From assembly GCA_034440635.1 (NCBI GenBank), contig JAOTON010000204.1, positions 62,001-126,000 on the forward strand: a stretch of DNA of 64,000 nucleotides. The letters are read 5' to 3'. Position numbers and translations under genes: made by a program. The notes beneath the pieces were generated by a model. The model made no database searches. It was not told where the DNA came from and saw nothing but the letters and a program-made list of their open reading frames with translations. The DNA is from Lepas anatifera (Eukaryota; Arthropoda; Thecostraca; Lepadidae). Numbering within the stretch: position 1 is the first letter of the stretch; each line of letters opens with the position of its first letter. Shown one piece after another: positions 53,756-64,000 of this stretch.

Positions 53756-54298
53756 AGGCTGTGCCCCCAACGCTGCCGGCCCGTTCCCGTAATTATCTTT
53801 TTAGTGTCTATATCTACCAGCCTCTATGTTTTTCTTTCAAAGTTTCTATTTAGAACGCTGTTTTCAACAAAGTTTCCAGCAGTGTGTGATGAGTCACCCA
53901 GCTTCCGTCCACAGTCATCCTTCGCCGCCTTGCCCTTCGTCACGCCTCCCCAGATGGCGGTGCTGAAGCGCCACGCCGCCGTCACAGCACGTGACGCGCA
54001 GACGAGCATCCGTCACAGCAGAGCGACGCCCTGAGCAGGCGTTTGTGGCGCGGCGCCGCCCCTCTGCGTCTGCGCCGACAGCGCCACTGCCCCGCCATTC
54101 ATGGACGAAAGAGAAAGTGGGCCCGCCGACCACAGCAGGGGAGGAATGAGGCGGGAAGGCGGTGGCACAGGTGTTTGCGTCACTGCGCGTGGGCGGCACG
54201 CACCTGAAGGAATGAGAGGGACGGGGGGGACGGACAGACTCGCAAACACATAGACACTGGCTGGTACACCTGGTGGTGGGGGTGAAAACTCAGTCAGC

Positions 54299-54309
54299 TC
54301 TCTCTCTCT

Positions 54310-54350
<41 letters not shown>
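54299..54350. repeat. (CT)n microsatellite
   Basis: About 50 bp of CT with a short TTTTTT interruption. Confidence 0.9.
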
Positions 54351-54351
<1 letters not shown>

Positions 54352-55662
54352 GTCCACGGCCCATGTCGGTTCTTTTTGTCGCTGCACGAAATCCTCCCGG
54401 GCGGGCCCCCAACGGGGCTCGGGCCACGCTCTACACCTTTCAGGACCGTCTTACATCTCCGGTGGGATTTCTCGTGTTCTCTCTTGATGAGAGCTGGCAG
54501 CTGGCACAGCCCTTGAGACAGCGACGGAACATGATGAAGACATGAGTCAAGTCGCATATAGGTATCAGGCTACCATCAAAAGGGGCTGGTAAGGGGATCT
54601 CGGGGACGGAAGAGTTGCGAGGGCTCCCAAGCTAAGACAACAGAGGTCTATTTACGAGTATGTTTCCTCCGTCAAGGAAATGCCGGCCGCGGAAGTGAGG
54701 GATACATCCGCATAGATGCTCTGTTTTGCCGCCAGAACTTGTATGGCCAGGATTGGTGCACGTACGTGAAGATTTTAGAAGTTTCCTGTCGATGCCAATT
54801 CTACCAAAATGCTGTTTTTGTGTATTCTTATGGCGAGAGTATGTGTTGAGACATCTTAAAATTGTGAATATGCACGTTGTGACAAGCATAGCTTTTTATA
54901 AGATTACTGCACATACCAAGAGCAGATTATTATGTATTTATCGTAGTCACTCTCCTTATCGATGGGACCATCACCGTTTTGCAGGGACCGTAACCCTTCC
55001 GGTTATATCGTTATCAGGAGACTTCCAGTTGAGTATCATAGCGAGTTTGCCTCGACAACATTCTAGAGGCCTCGCTTTGACAAGCGTGAAACTTCCAGAT
55101 CAGAATCGGGGAATCTCCCAGACAACCACTCAGGCTTAAACAGAACTTCAGAGCTCATGAAGAGCCTTCAAAAGGTCTGTAAGTCCGGAATCAAGGGATT
55201 GCCCCAGATCAGCACGTCTTTTGCTTCTGACTTCCTGCTCGAACCAGCGTTAAGTCTGTCAAAGGGCTCATCCTTAGAGCTTAATTTGAGCGTGACTCAT
55301 GTAATGGAATTTACACTGATATTGTCTTGTAGCGCTTACTGATAAACCCCTGGATAGTTTTTCTACTTGGTGCGAATGAATACTTTTTACAAACCATAGT
55401 TGTTTTCGACCGTCGTCCGACCTACCGAGGGAGGCATCTCTCCCCTAGCCCGTTGGGTAGCTAAGAAAAACAGAAGGACGCGACAAGTGCACCTGGCAAG
55501 CTTGCAGGAAGACAGGGGTTGCTAAGTTTGCAGGTATGTCGGTCCGACGAGCCTTGTGCAGAGGCGGCCGGGAACAGGCCTGAAGGTCAGCCGCTGCTTG
55601 GGTGGAGTCCCCAGATCTGCCGAGACGGGCGGCGGCGCTGCCTGCACGGTATTCCACCCCTT

Positions 55663-55683
55663 CAGCAGCAGCAGCAGCAGCAG
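55663..55683. repeat. (CAG)7 microsatellite
   Basis: Seven CAG units in a GC-rich context. Confidence 0.9.
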
Positions 55684-56159
55684 GCGGCCGGCTACTACCG
55701 CAAAAGCAGACGTGGCCGCTTGTTCCTGCATTGTATGAAGACAAGGCCATCACAGAACCGGTTCAATCGCAGTCCACCTGATGCTTCGACACAATTGGCT
55801 GCAGCCAAGTTCCCAGCTGCATGCACACACTCCCACGCGGCCGTGCCCTGCTGGAACCCGGCGCTATGGCCTCCTGTGTCATCAACTTGAAACGCCCCAG
55901 GAAACATACGAGAAGACGTGGCAGAGAAGCCAAATACTTTTGGCTTTGATAAGTATTCATTCCCGAGCACACCAGACCGGGCAGTAATTTAGTTTGTATT
56001 TATTTGAAATAATTCAATGGTTAATTAAGTTTACTAATGTAATGAAATTATTTATTTTTTTACCACTTTCACGTCTTTCGTTCACATAAGATTTTTATGG
56101 AAAAAATACATCCGTATCACAGCTGCAGCACAACTTTTTAGAAATAGCCCCAAGTCCGG

Positions 56160-56480
56160 GGTGTGGCCCCGGTCAAGTTCGGTGTGCAGCCGCCGCCTGG
56201 TAAGTCCGGGACGCCGCCTCTGCCCGGTCCGGTGTGCAGCCTCTGCTAAGTCCGGGAGGCGGTCTCTGCCCGGTCCGGTGTGCAGCCTCTGCTAAGTCCG
56301 GGACGCGGCATCTGCTCGGTCCGGTGTGCATCCTCTGCTAAGTCCGGGACGCGGTCTCTGCCCGGTCCGGTGTGCGTCCTCTGCTAAGTCCGGGAGGCGG
56401 TCTCTGCCCGGTCCGGTGTGCATCCTCCGCTAAGTCCGGGAGGCGGTCTCTGCCCGGTCCGGCGTGCAGCTGCCGCCTCT
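56160..56480. repeat. 46-bp minisatellite, about seven units
   Basis: Units of GGTCCGGTGTGCAGCCTCTG, CTAAGTCCGGGAGGCGGTCT and CTGCCC repeat in a 46-bp step. Confidence 0.9.
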
Positions 56481-57065
56481 GCCGCCGCCGCCGGACGGGT
56501 TAATGACCGGCGCTGCCTCTCGGCCCAGCCGACTCTGTGCCTCTCGGCTGTGCCAGGCTCTGTCTTCTGCATTCCAGCCGCCGGCGGTCGGCCTGCCCTG
56601 CCTGCCTGAGCAGCCTGGTCGCAGCCGGCTCTCAGACGGACTCAGCAGAAAATAGGCCATTGATAGACCATGCGGCTATGTCCAGGTAGCACAATGGAGA
56701 TGTTGCTGCTTTTTGCAATCAATTCCTCATCGAACTCCGCGGAATCGTCAGAATTATTCGTCACGCATGTTTTGGTAAATGTATGGCTAACGTGGTAACA
56801 CGGGGTCTAGAAAGTGTGGTGCCGCCAGTTATGCACAGCCCCCTGCAATTCACGCTATACGCTGAGCAGCTCAGCATTCCTTGTTCTATTGTTAGCGTAC
56901 TAATGCTCACAGACCCGTGATTCTACATACAGCTTGTGTTCGGCTCCATCTATTGATTGTGTACCCACATTTACCCAGAAGCATGAGTGGAGATGCCGAG
57001 GGGTAGGGGGTCAGGACCCTCCTTGGATTTTGTGTCTCTCATAGACGTGTATACATGTGCCGGCA
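56481..57065. other. unassigned interval
   Basis: The first 170 bp are GC-rich, the rest AT-rich. No gene recognised. Confidence 0.3.
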
Positions 57066-57525
57066 TTAAAGGGAATGTGGCACCTTGGTCGAATCCTGGA
57101 ATTTAGTGAAATTAGGCGTACTTTTAGCCAAAAATAATGAAACCGCTCATGATTTCTCTGAAAAATGTTCAATAAGCTCAATATTTTGCCTTTAAAAATA
57201 CTCCTCTAGGAAAATAAATAAATATCTGCCTGTGGATGATGTAATGATCTGGCAACCACTACCATACTTGAAACGCTTCAAGGGCTTCGATTGACTGATG
57301 CTCATTGTAACGTCAGCATATGTCGTCACACCAGCAGCTCACAACAATGGCCGCCCGGCGAGGGGCTGATGAGGGGTTTGGTGTCAGGTAGCTTTTAGTT
57401 TTTTTTTCTACGGAAATATCGAGTTCCAAGACAAATGATATATGGAGCACCGGGTTTTCCGACTTGCTTTACAACTTGGCTATCTCAGTTAAAATCACGT
57501 TATGAAGGTGCCACATTCCCTTTAA
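57066..57525 (+). mobile_element. family C TTAA MITE, copy C1 (complete)
   Basis: TTAA then AGGGAATGTGGCACCTT on the left; AAGGTGCCACATTCCCT then TTAA on the right, a perfect 17-bp terminal inverted repeat with a TTAA duplication. The interior is non-coding, 460 bp in all, and aligns with the copy at 61057-61496. TTAA use suggests piggyBac-type mobilisation. Unlike families A and B it lacks the GCCACCTTCG spacer and AGGTCA arrays. Confidence 0.85.
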
Positions 57526-58572
57526 CCCATCCAAAACTCCTCCTCCCCCCTTGGATCGAGAAGATCTCCAGCCCGGCCCAGAAGTTTCATAATTTACCCC
57601 TGATTAACCACAAACGCAATTGTCACGGGAGGTCAAATAAAAATGTTCTGCGAACCATTTTCAAACTATAAAGTCGGTATTCATTTATATTTAACAACTA
57701 TAAGGTATATGACATTAAAATGAAAGAAATTCACCCAAAATCTGACCATCCACCACTTTTCTCCTGAATCCAGTTGAGAGCACCCCACCTGACAAGCCTG
57801 CTCAGACAGGCTCAGACTGGCTGGGTAGGCGAGGCGCCAGTAGTTGGAATGCAGTTTTACGTAGGCAATCGAAAGCTAACAGAAAAACACGCATGTTGTG
57901 TTTCGTATCATGACCGAGGGAGCAAACGTTGGCAATAAATTAGCCGAAAACGGCCGAGCCAAGTGTGTACAGATTCAACTGCAGGGCGCAGTACCTATCA
58001 TGACAGCGACGCCGGTGCGCATGTGTTGCTGGTTGGAGGCTGGGCCGAGGGGTGAGTGCTTGCTCGCGTGCCTACAAGTGTGCGTGTGTCCGAACGTGCG
58101 TTCTGGAGATATTATTTGGGGTTCCGATCGGACCACCCACCCCGACGGTGGTGGGTACGAAAAGAGCCGTGACAATGCCAGATGTCACGTATCACGCTGC
58201 CGAGAACAACTTTCTAAACGTTAGAACGCGCGCCGGAAACGTGCTGAGACACTGGGTGAATTTCACCCGTTTAATGGCATATTCGCATAAGTCTGAAATA
58301 GTTAGAAACCGGGGCTCCCTGTCTCCGCGGCAGCCACGTCCACGATATACCTGTTTGTAACAAGTTTTAGCAGCACTTTATCTCTTAGCCGGTTCAGAAA
58401 ATTACCAGGTAAATATCAAATGAGCTACCACAAGAAATGGACTGAGTTTAAGGGACACTGGGACTGTTTGAATCATTTTTCACTTTTCCCTCCGTAGCTA
58501 ATAATCCACAAGATCTATCGAAAATTGGATACCACCATTCAAAATATCGTTCTTTTCCCCACCAAATGGCGA
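57526..58572. other. unassigned interval
   Basis: No gene recognised. The open frames around 57.9-58.36 kb have no recognisable domain. Confidence 0.3.
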
Positions 58573-59589
58573 TTAACCCGCGCCCCACCGGGGATCCGGC
58601 GCCACCTTCGCCCCACCGGGGCCATCGATGGCCCCCCTCTAACTCCGACAATATGGGGGTTAGCGCAAATCTGCAAAGTGCAATAGAAAGCTCGCGTGAA
58701 TTCAGTAAGAAATTACTTCACATGTTTTAGTGCTCAGGTCAATGGTTTGACCTCCAGAGGTCAAATTAGGTCAAGATCGGCTATTTTCACTCAAATATGC
58801 AATGATTAAGCAAACTGGGCATAACTCTTACGTCCTTAGAGCTATTGAGGACTGGTGAAATTCATTTGATAGCAAATTGTCAGTCCTTTTTCCGCTATGT
58901 GGAACGTTAAGAACTTCCGCCAGTGGTTTGACCTCCAGAGGTCATCTCGTGACCTAAGATGACCTGAGATCACGAAAGGTCAAAAAGTGACCTTGCCGTA
59001 TATCAAATGAAAGCCAATGACAAGACAAACACGATGGTGTTTGTTTCAGCGCTCTAGCTTATATAGTTAAAACGTTATTGTCAAAATACTGTTTTTGACC
59101 CCTGGTGACCTTGGATGACCTCGGAGAGATCAAAGGGCAAATATGGCCCCTGGAATCCGTGGAATGGTGTCCAAGAACGCTTTTCTGACCAAGCAGAGCA
59201 TTTTCAATCGCTTTTGTGACTTTTAGATCATAAGACAGCTTTTCCCCATGCTTTTTCAATGGGAGAGATCACCTCGTGACCTGACCTCAGGGCACGAAAT
59301 CGAAAATCGATCTAGACCCTGGAGGGGTCATGAAGTGTAGGAAGTTTCAAATCGATCGACTTTGAAATGTAGCTCTTACAGAGCTCTAAAGTTGAAGTGA
59401 GGTGACCTTGGTTGACCTCGTCTGGTGACCTGACCTTGGGTGACCCGGGGTAAGAAATTTCAGGGATGATGGGAAAATGATGCAGTGAGAGGTAAAGCCC
59501 TCAACCGCGGTGCTGCGCCTCGTCGTTTTTCTGCTATCCCGGACAAAACCTTAGGGGGCCATCGATGCCCCCCGTGGGGCGAGGGTTAA
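58573..59589 (+). mobile_element. family B TTAA element, copy B3 (complete)
   Basis: TTAA then CCCGCGCCCCACCGGGG; the spacer GGCGCCACCTTCG; a second CGCCCCACCGGGG; then GGGGCCATCGATGGCCCC. The right end has CGTCGTTTTTCTGCTATC, GGGGGCCATCGATGCCCCCC, GTGGGGCGAGGG, TTAA. The interior holds many AGGTCA/TGACCT words but no ORF of note. It is the reference copy for interpreting B1, B2 and the collapsed insertion in A2. Confidence 0.9.
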
Positions 59590-59654
59590 TCTTTTCCCAA
59601 AAACGAATACATTTTACCGCAATAGACTTCTGAAATCAGCTCTGCACCTGGTGA

Positions 59655-60412
59655 AAACTGCCCCCATGCCGGGGTAAGCTGCATCAGTCCCCGGGGCAGC
59701 TTGCATCGTGAGGAATTAGTGCACAGAAACACAATACAACGTCAGATTCGCTTTATTGGTAGGCACGTTTCCCATTCAGCGGAGGCACGTTTCCTTGGTA
59801 GGCACGTTTCCCATCGGATACCCTTCCGAGCTTAGCTACTCAGAGTCAGAGTCACATTGGTGACAGATATAGCACCTGCTTCTCGAAAGTGACGCGCTCC
59901 TCTCCCGCTTTCGATGCCCATGCCAATAATTATTGCAATAATACATCCTTATGACTATTCAATGTTCCCATAAACAAAACTAAGCGTCGGGTTAGTTTGC
60001 AAAGATGTTTCAACCTGCCCCGCGAAAAATGATTCGTCTTGCCCCGTCCCTGCCCTGAATCAATCGTGGCGCCAAATATTGCACAAGCCAGGGGATCCCG
60101 CCAAAATTATTTGCCTCAATTGAAGACTGAAGAAACACTCTTTAACCTGTCAGGTTTATGACCAGCGTGCATGTTATCTTGCATTTCATTTAAAACGTAA
60201 TGTAACAAACTAAAAAATACTTTCACCCCCAAAAAATGAGTTTATGCCTCCTCACCTCGTACCGGCCGACCGCCTTCGCTGGTTTCTTCTCCGGAAGACA
60301 TTGCGCGTGCACCGTTCTAGTGGGCCCGCTTAAACTGTTATATAATTAATATTTGTTTAGTTACAGGCCCTGATGCATTCAACCCGTGATGCAACCAGCC
60401 CCGGTCTCCCCT
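59655..60412. mobile_element. candidate TIR element with iterated TGCATC ends
   Basis: The left side has CCGGGGTAAGCTGCATCA and later TTGCATC. The right side, in reverse, has CCGGGGCTGGTTGCATCA and later ATGCATC. This inverted, spaced pairing suggests the ends of a MITE of about 750 bp. No target duplication confirmed. Confidence 0.35.
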
Positions 60413-61056
60413 ACTCGTGCACTAGATAGAGGAAATGATTTCTATAATTTATCTGGTAACAGTAGGTAATCCGTTGCTTATCATTAGTATCCAGGGTTTA
60501 TCCTCCGTAGAGCTGGTGATAGAAGCATGCAAATCAACAACACTCCTTCAAAATATGGAAAACAAAAAGATAAGCACCCGACAGGAAGCTAAGTCCTGCG
60601 CAACCATACCTACAATAGAGCACTACATAAGCAAAAGAAGGCCCGAATCATACTGCACTATTCATAAAAGCAGCTCCCATTGAGAATTTTCGAATCCTAT
60701 GGCTAGAAACTGCCTGAGATCCTGTAAATCTTGGAAAAAACATTGAAAAACCAACAATATCGAAAATCATGCCCTGGAGGACTGACAACTAGAGCACGCG
60801 ACGGCCGAGAAAGCGCAGATCCAATCTCGTCCTATCCAAACCTTCTCCAACAAATCCAGGCCAAAACATTCGCGCGCCACAATTGCCAGTCCACATTTGA
60901 TCTATGCCCAAAAAATAAGACGGAATTTGCAAAACTGTAAGCCCGAACTGGTATCTAGATCCAAACTACCCAAATTCCAAGGGGGAGGAGGAAACCTTAA
61001 ACCTGTCTAACTCGAAAGATGTCGCTCTTTAAATGCCTAACGCCGAAAACTGTTGG
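60413..61056. other. unassigned interval
   Basis: AT-rich, short frames only. Confidence 0.3.
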
Positions 61057-61496
61057 TTTTACGGAATGTGGCACCTTGGTCTAATCCAGGAATTTAGCGT
61101 AATTAGGGGTATTTTTAGCCGAAAAGCATGAAAACGTCCTTGATTTCTCTGAAAAATGAACAATGAGCTTAATATTTCGATTTTGAAATGTTCTTCTAGG
61201 ATGAAAAATAAACCTCTCTCTGTGGATGACGTCATGGTGTGGCAGCTGCTACCATATTCAATAGGCTTCAATGCTGATTACTCACCGTGACGTCAGCGCT
61301 GTCGTCACACCAACTGACAACTGTAGCTGCCTGGATGGGGTAGATTTGGGGACATTTCAGGTAGGTTTTTAGCTTTTCTCCACCGAAATTTTTAGTTTCG
61401 AGACAAATGATATATTGAGTACGGGTTTTTTTGGCATGCTTCACAACTTGGCTATCTCAGCTAAAATTATGTTATAAAGGTGCAACATTTCCTTTA
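61057..61496 (+). mobile_element. family C TTAA MITE, copy C2
   Basis: The left TTAA has decayed to TTTT before ACGGAATGTGGCACCTTGG; the right end is AAGGTGCAACATTTCCT then TTAA. Its 440 bp align with copy C1 throughout (for example TGATTTCTCTGAAAAATG and GGCTATCTCAG). Confidence 0.8.
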
Positions 61497-61680
61497 ACTT
61501 TTAAATATAGGAAATTGCTGAAGCACACGTAGTCAACAAATGGTATCTACATTGATAAAAAACAAGCAATAATATTCCTGAATTCGTAAAGAGGCTTACT
61601 GAACATCACACATATATGTAATTCAGCCGCCTTTGTAAAAGCTGCCACAGACACTGCAAAGCGGCACTGGCGCAGAACCA

Positions 61681-61751
61681 GTGTTTTGACGCCCGGGAAG
61701 CGAACCTCATTTTCATTCTAGAGTCTACACTCTGCCATCTGAGCTCAACAC
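61681..61751 (-). tRNA. tRNA-like sequence (pseudogene or SINE head)
   Basis: On the minus strand it reads GTGTTGAGCTCAGATGGCAG, a D-arm/A-box layout, and later GAGGTTCGCTTCCCGGGC, a T-arm/B-box layout, and closes with TCAAAACAC, which nearly complements GTGTTGA at the start. The 71-bp length is right for a tRNA. The acceptor stem is imperfect (two extra A) and the anticodon arm is not convincingly paired, so a decayed tRNA gene or the head of a tRNA-derived SINE is more likely than a functional tRNA. Confidence 0.4.
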
Positions 61752-61759
61752 CCATCGAA

Positions 61760-62370
61760 CCTGCGAAGAGCTACATATTGACATAACTGGCCACACATCC
61801 GTGGTACGTTGTTGAATTTGATTTTATCATAACTTCGGCTCCCACTTACACCGGGCTACGTGTTCCCCGTTGTCTTTGTGCTTTCTGTTGCCGTGGTCTT
61901 ACTGTTTTGTGGGCCGGAACTACTAAATATGCAATTGGTGTCCATTGAAATGCATTCGAGTCACAGAGCCTATCTGTATTATTTCCAGGTTTGTCGTAGA
62001 AGTTAAAATTTTAAAGCATGAATGGAAAGGTAGTTACAGCCCCATGTAGCATTATTAGCGTAGGGAAAACGCTAAAATTAATTTTGATGTTTTTTTATAA
62101 ATTTATTTATACTCCACCCCTGAATCCAAGTGAGGCAGCTTATTTGCGCATTATATTCTACTTAACTCTTGTGATTACCCTGCTGAGGTAAGTCTTTTCT
62201 TCGTTTTCTTTCGATCTCCTCACGGGAGATTTTCCTTTACTTCACCAGCTAGAATTGTTCGGGTTTTGCATATCAATTTACTGTCATACTTCATGGTTTT
62301 AATATTCAGGGTCTGTCGCTATCCCTGGTTGGCGAGTTTGTGGGGTTTTCTCCCCCTGCCGAGTTCCCTG
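61760..62370. other. unassigned interval
   Basis: No recognisable gene or repeat. Confidence 0.3.
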
Positions 62371-62408
62371 TTCAATCCAAGTCAATCCAATCCAATCCAA
62401 TCCAATCC
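62371..62408 (-). repeat. (TTGGA)n short tandem run, possible retroposon tail
   Basis: About five TCCAA units, reading (TTGGA)n on the minus strand. Pentamer tails of this kind end several LINEs; the body upstream on the minus strand was not recognised. Confidence 0.35.
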
Positions 62409-62754
62409 ACGGATTAGAGTAGTTCGGATAATATCCGAACCATGACGTAATTGACTGAAAACTTGCGTCGGTGGGAGATAAAGCATCAATTGTGATGTCT
62501 AATCAATTTCACTTCCAGCGAAGCCATTCACTTCCTCTGCTTTCCCTCCACTGTATCCGTTTCAACAGGTCTGACCGCAGGTCTCGATCAAACGGTCGAA
62601 TTCGGTGGCATAAGACGCAGTTAGTCACCTCCTTCATCAGTGGCAGCAGCGAGCAGAAATCTCCATGGATTTGGGAGTTTTTAATTTGCCGAGAGCGAGG
62701 AAAATATAATGTCGCTCAGAGCTCTGAATATTTTTATTTGAAAGTGAAGTGAGA

Positions 62755-63010
62755 CATGAACGGATCCAGGGGTGGGGCAAGTGGAGCAAAACCCCAGATC
62801 CATAATCGGTGCCTCCTAAAAGGTCGATGCCCCCGTCCCCCTACAATGTCGCCCCCTCCCACAGGATACCAGTATCAGCGCTCCCTTGATAGGACTTGGC
62901 GCCCACCTTATCGGTTTTGCTACCCAAAAGTGGCGCCCCCATAGACTGGACGGCACCCTCCCCCAACCATGTGTTCCCTTCCCGGATCGGACACCCTGGA
63001 TCCGCCTATG
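62755..63010. mobile_element. hAT-like MITE with 8-bp target duplication
   Basis: Left end CATGAACGGATCCAGGGG and right end CCCTGGATCCGCCTATG, inverted around CGGATCCAGGG. Flanks AAGTGAGA (62747-62754) and AAGTGAAA (63011-63018) match at 7 of 8 positions. The body is rich in CCCCCTC and GGCGCCC words shared with 31470-31690. Confidence 0.7.
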
Positions 63011-63018
63011 AAGTGAAA

Positions 63019-64000
63019 TCACAAATATCATGCTCCAATGCACCGAATATTCATTCAAATCAACTGGTGAGGGAACACGGGAATTGTAGAGCGATGATGA
63101 GCTGCTCGTTTAGCTGGTACACAAACATACGAGACTGATCGTCCGAAGCGGCCCTCAGCGGACGGCTTGAAGTCCCGCTCACGAGGACCAAACCAACGGC
63201 ATTTGTCAGTTACGCTCTGAAGCAAGAACCAGGCATGTCTAAGAGTGACGAATACACGTGGAGGCAAAGCAGATGTAGGTGAAGTTATCCCAGATTCAGC
63301 ACAAGCTTGGCCAAGATTCAGCATATCTATGGGAAAAATTCAAAGCCCTCTGTTTGCTACCAGAGATATAAAAAACTTTTAGCTAGGATAAATAGAAAGA
63401 ACTCAGCTTTCCAACAAGGGGTTTAGTCCTGGAGCCCAAGAGGAGCCAACCAAAACTTTGGGAAAGTAGGGTGAACCCCTTTGATTTTGTCAACATTGGT
63501 GTACACCACCTTCAAAGCAAGATCATGAAATATTTAGATAATGCTATAAAAGTACATTGAAATCATAATTTTGATTATCAGATCTCTAGCTTCTGCTCGG
63601 TAGGTAGTCGACAATTCGAGAGCGGACTACTTTGATTTTCTTCCAAACAGGTCTACACTAACTTTGCAGCAAGAGCAGGGTAACCCCATGCTAAAATTAC
63701 CGCTTCATTGTTTAAGAATGGGCCCTATCCAACGATGTGTAATAAGTCACAACAGAGAGAGAGCCCTGTTAAGAGCCCTCTCAATTACCGTTGAATACCT
63801 CACAGACCCTATAATTGTGAATGCCATGAGGGTTGTCATTAGCCATATTTGTCTTCTTGCTTCAAATAAAAAAAAACAACAATTACAGTCGATTGAAAAA
63901 ATAGCGACGTATTCACTCACACTGTCCGTTAAGACCTGAGGGATTTTTATGGAGCCCGTGACCAAAACAATTGCTGCGATAATCAGCCCATCGAATGATA
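63019..64000. other. unassigned interval
   Basis: Short open frames on both strands, none recognised. No repeat structure seen. Confidence 0.3.

Larger units (their letters stand above)
53756..56150. other. GC-rich unassigned interval with microsatellites
   Basis: Contains a (CT)n run at 54299-54350 and a (CAG)7 run at 55663-55683. No coding function recognised; the CAG run could encode poly-Gln or poly-Ser but the frames around it are not supported. Confidence 0.3.

Noticed and set aside
52610..54034. 474-codon Pro-rich protein gene
   Set aside because: All three frames are open across the minisatellite, and the flanking parts (CT microsatellite leader, unmatched tail) give no independent coding support.
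1..64000. Bacterial or viral contamination
   Set aside because: Spliced exons, SINEs, LINEs, MITEs and expanded microsatellites throughout indicate a single eukaryotic origin; no viral or operon-like gene cluster was seen.

Overview
This window looks like nuclear DNA from an invertebrate animal. The non-LTR retrotransposon relics (CR1/Jockey-like, an I-clade element with RNase H, an RTE-like scrap), a Penelope-like GIY-YIG relic, tRNA-derived SINEs, hAT- and piggyBac-type non-autonomous DNA transposons, expanded microsatellites and spliced exons all point that way. An arthropod, perhaps a crustacean, is plausible, but nothing in the sequence settles the taxon. There is no sign of bacterial or organellar DNA. 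Most of the window is transposon sediment, and only two host genes are reasonably supported.

Host genes. (1) At 14.9-15.7 kb (+) a single-exon ORF encodes a signal peptide, a tract of about 80 Ala-Pro dipeptides, and a C-terminal module with eight cysteines. It looks like a secreted protein with a rigid linker. (2) At 38.5-47.9 kb (-) five exons with mutually consistent splice phases appear to encode the C-terminal part of a PEAK/Pragmin-family (NKF3) pseudokinase. A 3.4-kb satellite of 23/24-bp units, several minisatellites and a hAT-type MITE lie in or beside its introns.

Mobile DNA by region. 0.7-8.6 kb: a possible Penelope scrap, a SINE, and a broken LINE with a second SINE inserted in it. 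9.3-12.5 kb: two copies of a TTAA-flanked element (family A), the second split by a 1-kb TTAA-flanked insertion whose sequence has collapsed into homopolymers. 16.9-20 kb: a ~210-bp tandem repeat, a piggyBac transposase C-terminal relic, and two family-B TTAA elements nested one inside the other. 21.3-30.5 kb: an I-clade LINE split by a ~2-kb retroposon with a 325-bp trinucleotide tail, then a CR1-like LINE split by a TIR transposon, then a decayed LINE in the opposite orientation. 31-37.4 kb: three more family-A copies, a Penelope endonuclease relic, another LINE piece, and a fragment of a third related TTAA family. 50-63 kb: three copies of a short TTAA MITE (family C), one intact family-B element, hAT-like MITEs, several minisatellites and a tRNA-like sequence.

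The most interesting pattern is that families A, B and the 35.8-kb fragment share one end design. It consists of TTAA, a terminal box of about 13 bp, the constant spacer GCCACCTTCG, a second copy of the box (in A and B), a perfect or imperfect palindrome of about 20 bp, and a conserved CGTTTTTCTGCTATC block at the other end. The boxes and palindromes differ completely between families. Their interiors are full of AGGTCA/TGACCT half-sites. This reads as a piggyBac-type non-autonomous superfamily that has swapped its terminal recognition boxes while keeping its scaffold, and that may spread nuclear-receptor-like half-sites.
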